64,000 bases of DNA from Macrostomum hystrix (Eukaryota > Platyhelminthes > Macrostomidae): assembly GCA_950097015.1 (NCBI GenBank), contig CATNEN010000038.1:16946001-17010000 (forward strand), in the 5' to 3' direction. Shown here in pieces: positions 55,331 to 64,000 of this stretch. A program made the position numbers and the translations under genes. The notes beneath the pieces are model-generated. The model was given only the letters and a program-made list of their open reading frames with translations. It was not told the origin of the DNA and ran no database searches. Numbering within the stretch: position 1 is the stretch's first letter; every line of letters starts with the position of its first letter.

Positions 55331-55410
55331 ACAGATGTGGCAGCCCTCCAGTCCATGGACTGAACAGCTGTGCACAGCCTTTAAAAGCACAAAGCGATGC
55401 GACAAAAAAG
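55331..55410 (+). mobile_element. SINE family 2, short fragment
   Basis: 'ccagtccatggactgaacag' followed by ctgtgcacagcct matches the body of the forward copy at 35396-35645. The head is missing. Confidence 0.55.
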
Positions 55411-56283
55411 CGTGATGCGGCTGAGCTACTGGTTTCAGGAATGATTACTAATTTGGCGCGTTAATATAAGTCAACTTAATTGTAGTCCTTGCAACGGACT
55501 AGATGTATATCTCCTGTTATGCCATGTCCTAGATTTTTATGTTACACATAGTCCGCTAAGTAAAGTAAGCATGACTATCGTTGTACATGATTCTCGGAAT
55601 GCATATAGCCACAGCACAAATATTATATTTAATCAGCTGCCACAAAGACATATTTTATCGTCTTTGTGTTGCAATAAAATGTATACATTACTTTTTTTTA
55701 TTTATTACTAACATCTTAGTTTTTCACTTTTAAAGCATTTTTAGTGCACCTCACAGTTTATCTAGTGACCGTAAGAAGTATGGACTTTTGTTTATCTAAC
55801 CTTATTTCCTGCATACCCGCTACAGTATTTGTACGTAGTAAATAATATATTAATTATATTTTGCATAACGGGTACAAGGAGATACTATATACTGCGACCA
55901 ACAAAAATATTTTGATGATAATAGTTTTTGAGGATTTATTCGTCTTATCGTCAGTAGCAGTTTTAAAAAAGAAATAGTTCCGGTGTGCCAAGCAGTAAAG
56001 CAAATATACAGCAGCTTCATCAAAACTATTGCTACAAGCGACAGCGTCCACATAAAAACTAACAAATAAAGACTATAGTTTAACTTGAACGTTCAACATG
56101 CAAGCTTAAAGAAATAGACTTGCGTCTACCTCAGAATTTACACTTTTAACTTGATCTGTTCGATGCATTTTTTGTTTAATCAGCCGATGCTTTTTGAAAT
56201 ATAATAGCTGATCAGTGTAAACTGTCGTTGTTGAACAAAATGTCGTGATAAGAGGATATAATATCTATATTTAAACATTTAAA
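55411..56283. other. AT-rich 5' flank of AGBL-type gene
   Basis: No coding exon is recognised before the ATG at 56284. It may contain 5' UTR. Confidence 0.35.
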
Positions 56284-59200
56284 ATGTTTGCTTCCCGCCA
56301 GTACGACTCGCAGAGCGGGACAAAGTTCTATGACTACTCAAATGACGTACGTATTACTTTTTTATATTTATTACTGACTACTAGCTGGTATTAGTTTTTT
56401 TATTTCTTTAATTAGACTACATAAGTAACTTTATTTATGGCCCATATTCAAACGTAGACATATATAAATTATAATAATATATTTTGCTTTCTGACTTAAT
56501 GTGTTGTACAAGGAGTGATCCAACGAACTGAAGCAATTGCAATTGAAAAACATCTAAAATATATTCTGACCCTCTTTTTATATGTGCTCTACAATTCTCT
56601 CTAAAAAATCGCTGATTTCTTGTGTCGTTATTTTTAATAGCCTGTTAAAAGAATGTTATATAAAACTAAAATTCTTCAATTTAAATTTATATTTAAATTT
56701 TTCATGATTGAATCCAAATAGGTAACTCAAATGTAAAGTTTTCTTTTAACTACACTTATTTGTATTTTTGTATCAAATCATTTTCAGAGTCCATATGATA
56801 ATTTTATGCGAAAGCATCTGCAGCACTATGGCTATTATACAGGTTCGTGTGCAATAATTTATATTTTATTGTTTAAATTTGCTTTAAATTTAAACTGTAT
56901 GAAGTTGTGATCTCCGACTTCATTCACACGTAGGCAAAAACGACAAGCGTTTAAAGGGTCTTGAAAGCTGGCAGGAACAAGAGGATCAACCGGACTACAA
57001 GCAGTACGGCTTCGAAGACGATTACCTTAATGAGGCTTTGAAGACTGAAGGTGAGACGATTCACTAGTATGCTAAACTTATGCAGGATTATTTTCAATCT
57101 AGCTTATCTAAAAATTCGAAGAACGCACAAACACTGGAGTGGAGAAGGAGCTCAACAGCAACCAGGTTGTGTACAATGTCAACGACGGCAAAGTGGTGAG
57201 TTCGCGGCTTATTTTATCAATTTGTTGTTTGTCTTCTAAAATACTACTGAGAAATTCGTGGGTTGAGTTATTCCGTTTTAATCTCACATCGCAGGTCACC
57301 AAGCTCAAGGAGCCAAGAGCTCTGTTCAGCATTGCTCCAGATCCGGGATTTCATCCTCCAAAATGGTGAGCAGCATTAATTAGCATTCTGAACAAGTATT
57401 AGCAATCACTTTTTGATCTCTTATCTTCTTTTTCTCCAGGCCAATTGAGCTGGAAGTTCTGCCAGAAAGAGTGGTTCATATTGATGACACACCAGGACCA
57501 GAACCATTTAACCAGCCCAGTAAGTCGTTTAAAAAGAAAATTGCCTTTTTGAATTATTTTTGTAATTCAACTGAATCCGATCTTACATCGCAGCCGGATT
57601 CGAACCAAGTCCCACAATACTTGGCGTAGAAGGCGGTGGTCGGCTAGTGTTTAGCTACGAGCCTGTAATATCACCCTTCGTAAGTTTTACCTAACTATTT
57701 TTTTATAGAAACTCAATATATACAGGCAATTAAAACACCTTGATTGAATCTTGACGTCCAGTTTATCAAGTCGCGCGTTGGCGGTTCGAAGACACTTACT
57801 ACCTGTCAGGCTCGGCTGGAGAGTGAGACCGACGATACGCTGCAGTTTGAATCGCGATTCGAGAGCGGAAACCTGCGCCGAGTCTATCAAGTGTGAGTAA
57901 AGACAAGGTCAACCTTCTGAATTGGTTTTAAATTGAAGTAAAGACCAAGGTAGAGTAGCTGCAAGAAAGACGTCAATAATCGCCAAGAGAAAGACGTTGA
58001 TTAGTCTCGAGATTGACATTGATAAGCTTCGAGAAGGAATTTGATTTTAAGCTTCGAAAAAGACGTTCCTTTTTAAGCTTCGAGAAAAGCGTTGATCAGC
58101 TTCGAGAAGGACGATAATTAGCATCGTAAAAGATGTTGATAAAAAGCTTCAAGGAATAAATTGATTAGCTTCGATAAAGATTTTTTTCGCTTCGTGAAAG
58201 ACGTTGATTAGCCTCGAGAAAGATGTTGATTAGCCTCGAGAAAGATGTTGATTAGCCTCGAGAAAGACGTTGATTAGCCTCGAGAAAGACGTTGATTAGC
58301 CTCGAGAAAGACGTTGATTAGCCCCGAGAAAGACGTTGATTAGCCTCGAGAAAGATGTTGATTAGCCTCGAGAAAGACGTTGATTAGCCTCGAGAAAGAC
58401 GTTGATTAGTCTCGAGAAAGACGTTGATTAGCCCCGAGAAAGACGTTGATTAGCCCCGAGAAAGACGTTGATTAGCCCCGAGAAAGACGTTGATTAAGCC
58501 TCGAGAAAGACGTTGATTAAGCCTCGAGAAAGACGTTGATTTGCCTCGAGAAAGACGTTGATTTGCCTCGAGAAAGACGTTGATTTGCCTCGAGAAAGAC
58601 GTTGATTAAGCCTCGAGAAAGACGTTGATTAGCCCCGAGAAAGACGTTGATTAAGCCTCGAGAAAGACGTTGATTTGCCTCGAGAAAGACGTTGATTTGC
58701 CTCGAGAAAGATGTTGATTAGCCTCGAGAAAGATGTTGATTAGCCTCGAGAAAGACGTTGATTAGCCTCGAGAAAGACGTTGATTAGCCTCGAGAAAGAC
58801 GTTGATTAGCCTCGAGAAAGACGTTGATTAAGCCTCGAGAAAGACGTTGATTAGCCTCGAGAAAGACGTTGATTAAGCCTCGAGAAAGACGTTGATTAGC
58901 CTCGAGAAAGACGTTGATTAAGCCTCGAGAAAGACGTTGATTTGCCTCGAGAAAGACGTTGATTAGCCTCGAGAAAGACGTTGATTAGCCTCGAGAAAGA
59001 CGTTGATTTGCCTCGAGAAAGACGTTGATTTGCCTCGAGAAAGACGTTGATTAGCCTCGGAATAGACGTTGATTAGCCTCGAGAAAGACGTTAACTAGTT
59101 GCAACTCCTTCGTTACGAGTATAAGAGATTACACACGTATATTTTAGGACGAGGTAAATAATCGTAGAACTGTGTTTTACAATTTTTTGTCCGAAATACT

Positions 59201-62200
59201 TTACACCGGCCAACATGAAAGAAAGTTCTTGAGCAATCATCGAAATAAATACACAGAAGAGTGAAGAAAATGAAAGTGGTCGAGGTTTTGTTGGCGAATT
59301 AATTAATTGCTTACCAAACTGCTAAAGATTCATTTGTCTAAAGCATCATTAGCTGAAGAGAACTGGCCTAGATTTTTAGACTAGTGCTGTTTAGAAGGCA
59401 AATTGACGCAACATAAAGTAAATGAAAAAGCTATTTACAAGTATTTACTCAGACAATTAGTTTCTCAGCTCAGCACAGTCTAACAGCTTCAGAGAGAGTT
59501 CTGAAAGAGAGATGAGGTGTGTGACTATAATACAGGAGCAATGTCACATGAATAGTTAATTGTTTCTATTTCTAAGCTTTCAGGTAGCCATTAAGACAAT
59601 ACGGTTTTAAAATGGTCACGCAATTCTACTCAAGCGCTATTTCTCTGGCGGTGTGTGATCACAACTGACGGTGCATATTGTGTGAATCGAATATTTAAAT
59701 GCCGCGAGTTATAACATAAGCAGTGTGCTTTGCAGGATCCAATTAGCAACTCAATATAAAAGTGCACTGCTAGGTGACATTTTATGAAAAAGTTGCTAGT
59801 CTAGACAGCCTTGAGCGTGTTTTAAAATTACTGAACTGTATGACCAGCCCTCTACCCTCTCCTACGCCCTCCACGGTCCTTCATAGCAAAACCTACGCCC
59901 TTCATGGTCCTTCGTTGGATAACCTACGCCCTTCATGGTCCTTCGTTGGATAACCTACGCCCATCATGGTCCTTCGTTGGATAACCTACGCCCATCATGG
60001 TCCTTCGTTGGATAACCTCCGCCCATCATGGTCCTTCGTTGGATAACCTCCGCCCATCATGGTCCTTCGTTGGATAACCTCCGCCCTTCAAAGTCCTTCG
60101 TTGGATAACCTACGCCCTTCATGGTCCTTCGTTGGATAACCTGCGCCCTCCATGGTCCTTCGTTGGATTACCTCCGCCCATCATGGTCCTTCGTTGGATA
60201 ATCTCCGCCCATCATGGTCCTTCGTTGGATAACCTCCGCCCTTCAAAGTCCTTCGTTGGATAACCTACGCTCTTCAAAGTCCTTCGTTGGAAAACCTACG
60301 CTCTTCAAAGTCCTTCGTTGGATAACCTCCGCCCATCATGGTCCTTCGTTGGATAACCTCCGCCCATCATGGTCCTTCGTTGGATAACCTCCGCCCATCA
60401 TGGTCCTTCGTTGGATAACCTCCGCCCTTCAAAGTCCTTCGTTGGATAACCTACGCCCTTCATGGTCCTTCGTTGGATAACCTGCGCCCTCCATGGTCCT
60501 TCGTTGGATTACCTCCGCCCTCCATGGTCCTTCGTTGGATAACCTCCGCCCATCATGGTCCTTCGTTGGATAATCTCCGCCCATCATGGTCCTTCGTTGG
60601 ATAACCTCCGCCCTTCAAAGTCCTTCGTTGGATAACCTACGCTCTTCAAAGTCCTTCGTTGGAAAACCTACGCTCTTCAAAGTCCTTCGTTGGATAACCT
60701 CCGCCCATCATGGTCCTTCGTTGGATAACCTCCGCCCTTCAAAGTCCTTCGTTGGATAACCTACGCCCTTCATGGTCCTTCGTTGGATAACCTACGCCCT
60801 CCATGGTCCTTCGTTGGATTACCTCCGCCCTCAATGGTCCTTCGTTGGATTACCTCCGCCCATCATGGTCCTTCGTTGGATAATCTCCGCCCATCATGGT
60901 CCTTCGTTGGATAACCTCCGCCCTTCAAAGTCCTTCGTTGGATAACCTACGCCCTTCATGGTCCTTCGTTGGATAACCTACGCCCTCCATGGTCCTTCGT
61001 TGGATTACCTCCGCCCTCCATGGTCCTTCGTTGGATTACCTCCGCCCATCATGGTCCTTCGTTGGATAATCTCCGCCCATCATGGTCCTTCGTTGGAAAA
61101 CCTCCGCCCATCATGGTCCTTCGTTGGAAAACCTCCGCCCATCATGGTCCTTCGTTGGATAACCTCCGCCCATCATGGTCCTTCGTTGGATAACCTCCGC
61201 CCATCATGGTCCTTCGTTGGATAACCTCCGCCCTTCAAAGTCCTTCGTTGGATAACCTACGCTCTTCAAAGTCCTTCGTTGGAAAACCTACGCTCTTCAA
61301 AGTCCTTCGTTGGATAACCTACGCCCTCCATGGTCCTTCGTTGGATTACCTCCGCCCTTCAAATTCCTTCGTTGGATAACCTACGCCCTTCATGGTCCTT
61401 CGTTGGATAACCTCCGCCCTTCAAAGTCCTTCGTTGGATAACCTACGCTCTTCATGGTCCTTCGTTGGATAACCTACGCCCTCCATGGTCCTTCGTTGGA
61501 TTACCTCCGCCCTCCATGGTCCTTCGTTGGATAACCTCCGCCCTCCATGGTCCTTCGTTGGATAACCTCCGCCCTTCATGGTCCTTCGTTGGATAACCTC
61601 CGCCCTCCATGGTCCTTCGTTGGATAACCTCCGCCCTTCAAAGTCCTTCGTTGGATAACCTACGCCCTCCATGGTCCTTCGTTGGATTACCTCCGCCCTC
61701 CATGGTCCTTCGTTGGATAACCTCCGCCCTCCATGGTCCTTCGTTGGATAACCTCCGCCCTTCATAGTCCTTCGTTGGATAACCTACGCCCATCATGGTC
61801 CTTCGTTGGATTACCTCCGCCCTCCATGGTCCTTCGTTGGATAACCTCCGCCATTCATGGTCCTTCGTTGGATAACCTCCGCCCTCCATGGTCCTTCGTT
61901 GGATAACCTCCGCCATTCATGGTCCTTCGTTGGATAACCAAACTTTTTTAACAAAAAACATTTCAGTGCACCTACTGAGTACGAACTATGGCTGCGGACC
62001 GATCTATACACATCGAAGCACACACAATGGTTCTACTTTCGAGTGTCCAACACCCGAGCCGGTCAACTCTACCGGTTCACGCTGGTCAACTTCTATAAAG
62101 TCAGTGCCTACATGTCACTGTAGTAGCAATTCCATTATAAATCAGTTCCGTTGTGAAAACAATATGATAATAAATATAATATTTTACTGTACTCTACAGT

Positions 62201-62843
62201 AGAATAACTACACTATTTTCTCCCCTGAGGGTATAAAGTTTCATATGTTTTCCATCAAGCGTATCGCTTAACTTGACTCTTAAAAACTATTCTCGTCTAC
62301 TTCTTCGTGAAATGTTGGCGGACTTGACATTCCATTCAAGACTAATGCACACTGCAGCTAAATAAAAGTGCAGGCTTTCAACAATGGCTCTGCCTTCCGT
62401 TTCTCCTCCACCGAGAAGTTGCAAGCGAAATTCCTGGGTTACCATCGTCTCACACCTGACGCTAGCAACCTTGAGACTGGGGAGCATGTTTGATGTTAAC
62501 ACAGTTGCATTGCAGGCTAGGGCAGGAACAAGATGAAAAATGGATAGCCCTTCTACTCCAGCCTGACCGTAGTAACTCCGGTTGCTGGCAGTGCAGCATC
62601 CTGTCTGTCGGCACACAATGTCCCCCCTCCCTCGCAAAATACCAGCTGGAGATTCTAGCTCAGTTTTTCGTTCTCGTTTTAGCACTCTCGCCTACTCATC
62701 TACCCACCCCTCCAACCTCAGTCTGCCAGCCTCTACAACGAAGGCCTCCGGCCGCTGATGTACAGTGAAAAGGCGGCAGTCGGCAGAGGCGTCGGTTGGA
62801 GGAGATGCGGCGGCAACATCAAGTACTTCAGGAGCAACAAGCG
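56284..62843 (+). CDS. AGBL2: Cytosolic carboxypeptidase (AGBL2/3-type tubulin deglutamylase), N-terminal part, ten exons
   Basis: Exons are 56284-56346, 56788-56842, 56934-57050, 57122-57195, 57295-57365, 57440-57519, 57594-57679, 57762-57892, 61967-62099 and 62722-62843. All phases agree, and 310 residues are visible. The first ~190 are a poorly conserved leader rich in Asp, Tyr and Lys. The family's N-terminal beta-sandwich domain follows, with [64 protein letters not shown] and [16 protein letters not shown]. These match CCP2/CCP3 proteins closely. Known members are M14 metallopeptidases that remove glutamates from tubulin tails, especially in cilia and sperm axonemes. The zinc-binding HxxE...H catalytic domain lies beyond the window, so activity cannot be judged here. 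Introns 8 and 10 hold large minisatellites. The last visible exon ends with a GTGAGG donor. Confidence 0.93.
57960..59090 (+). repeat. 22-bp minisatellite in AGBL intron 8, about 41 good copies
   Basis: The unit is 'gattagcctcgagaaagacg' plus tt, with 'gattaagcc', 'gatttgcc' and 'gccccg' variants. The first 230 bases (57960-58190) are decayed units ('aagcttcgagaaagacgtt'), giving an old-to-young gradient. Variants occur in repeating order. Confidence 0.95.
59091..59860. other. Unique AGBL intron sequence between two minisatellites
   Basis: No exon is recognised; the preceding and following exons join in phase without it. Confidence 0.5.
59860..61940 (+). repeat. 31-bp minisatellite in AGBL intron 8, about 67 copies
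   Basis: The unit is 'tggtccttcgttggataacc' followed by tccgcccatca. It has higher-order structure: the landmark 'ggaaaacctacgctc' recurs with its neighbours at 60291, 60663 and 61283, spacings of 12 and 20 whole units. It stops about 25 bases before the acceptor of exon 9. Confidence 0.96.
62100..62721. other. AGBL intron 9
   Basis: Unique sequence between exons 9 and 10. The 132-codon frame at 62287-62685 (- strand) has no recognisable motif. Confidence 0.5.
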
Positions 62844-62847
62844 GTGA

Positions 62848-64000
62848 GGACTAAGGGGGATGAGACAGGTTAGAGATGAGATGAGGCACGGTAGAGATGA
62901 GACACGGTAGAGATGAGGCACGGTAGAGGTTAGACACGGTAGAGGTGAGGCACGGTAAGAGATGAGGCACGGTAGAGATGAGACACGGTAGAGATGAGAC
63001 ACGGCAGAGATGAGACACGGTAGAGATGAGACACGGCAGAGATGAGACACGGTAGAGATGAGGCACGGTAGAGATGAGGCACGGTAGAGATGAGGCACGG
63101 TAGAGATGAGGCACGGTAGAGATGAGGCACGGTAGAGATGAGGCACGGTAGAGATGAGGCACGGTAGAGATGAGACACGGCAGAGATGAGACACGGTAGA
63201 GATGAGACACGGCAGAGATGAGACACGGCAGAGATGAGACACGGCAGAGATGAGACACGGTAGAGATGAGACACGGCAGAGATGAGACACGGTAGAGATG
63301 AGACACGGGAGAGATGAGACACGGCAGAGATGAGGCACGGTAGAGATGAGACACGGTAGAGATGAGACAAGGTAGAGATGAGGCACGGTAGAGATGAGGC
63401 ACGGTAGAGATGAGACACGGCAGAGATGAGACACGGCAGAGATGAGACACGGGAGAGATGAGACACGGTAGAGATGAGGCACGGTAGAGATGAGACACGG
63501 TAGAGATGAGGCACGGTAGAGATGAGGCACGGTAGAGATGAGGCACGGTAGAGATGAGGCACGGTAGAGATGAGGCACGGTAGAGATGAGACACGGCAGA
63601 GATGAGACACGGTAGAGATGAGACACGGCAGAGATGAGACACGGCAGAGATGAGACACGGCAGAGATGAGACACGGTAGAGATGAGACACGGCAGAGATG
63701 AGACACGGTAGAGATGAGACACGGGAGAGATGAGACACGGCAGAGATGAGGCACGGTAGAGATGAGACACGGTAGAGATGAGACAAGGTAGAGATGAGGC
63801 ACGGTAGAGATGAGGCACGGTAGAGATGAGACACGGCAGAGATGAGACACGGCAGAGATGAGACACGGGAGAGATGAGACACGGTAGAGATGAGGCACGG
63901 TAGAGATGAGACACGGTAGAGATGAGACACGGCAGAGATGAGACACGGTAGAGATGAGGCACGGTAGAGATGAGACACGGTAGAGATGAGGCACGGTAGA
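62848..64000 (+). repeat. 16-bp minisatellite in AGBL intron 10, at least 72 copies, runs off the window
   Basis: The unit is 'agagatgaggcacggt', alternating with gagacacgg(t/c/g). It is open in all - strand frames because every third unit restores frame; there is no gene. A 416-bp (26-unit) block is duplicated: landmarks at 63305 and 63721, 63367 and 63783, and 63449 and 63865 are all exactly 416 bp apart. Confidence 0.96.

Noticed and set aside
62733-63994. Reverse open frames of 354-409 codons
   Set aside because: They are readings of the 16-bp minisatellite. All three reverse frames are open with the same 16-residue period, and the strand opposes the AGBL gene in whose intron they lie.

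Overview
This is animal nuclear DNA. Genes are split by GT-AG introns, carry AATAAA-type polyadenylation signals, and encode animal-type proteins (DEG/ENaC channel, class A GPCRs, MRG15, cytosolic carboxypeptidase). Exons are GC-rich with polyglutamine tracts, while most unique spacer is AT-rich. All three stop codons are used. A repeat-rich invertebrate, possibly a flatworm, fits best, but that placement is inference and weak. No bacterial features, CRISPR arrays or operons are present.

Layout. 1-3.6 kb: an MRG15/MORF4L chromatin gene (+), followed by a large 23-bp minisatellite. 7.0-8.9 kb: an intronless DEG/ENaC sodium channel gene (-). 12.6-19.6 kb: a five-exon gene (+) for an unidentified polyQ/coiled-coil protein of 798 residues; its introns hold minisatellites and an internally deleted mariner element. 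21.5-23.2 kb: a two-exon C2H2 zinc-finger gene (-). 23.8-25.0 kb: two opposed MITEs, each with a perfect 8-bp target duplication. 30.0-40.0 kb: a seven-exon IMP dehydrogenase gene (-) with an in-frame N-terminal extension; its introns hold minisatellites, a Tc1/mariner-like remnant, a foldback element with 102-bp perfect arms, and long hairpins. 44.0-52.9 kb: two paralogous intronless class A GPCR genes (-) flanking a dead mariner and non-LTR retrotransposon fragments. 56.3-64.0 kb: the first ten exons of an AGBL2/3-type deglutamylase gene (+), which continues past the window.

The neighbouring genes share no evident pathway; this looks like an ordinary mixed gene neighbourhood. The outstanding property is its tandem-repeat load. 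Fifteen separate minisatellites, each with its own unit of 15-69 bp, occupy roughly 13 kb, about a fifth of the window. Most lie in introns, and several show higher-order duplication. Many contain long open frames that would mislead an ORF-based annotation. Two tRNA-derived SINE families are also dispersed here.

Exon boundaries were set by reading splice sites and checking reading phase by hand. Reading phases add up across every multi-exon gene reported.
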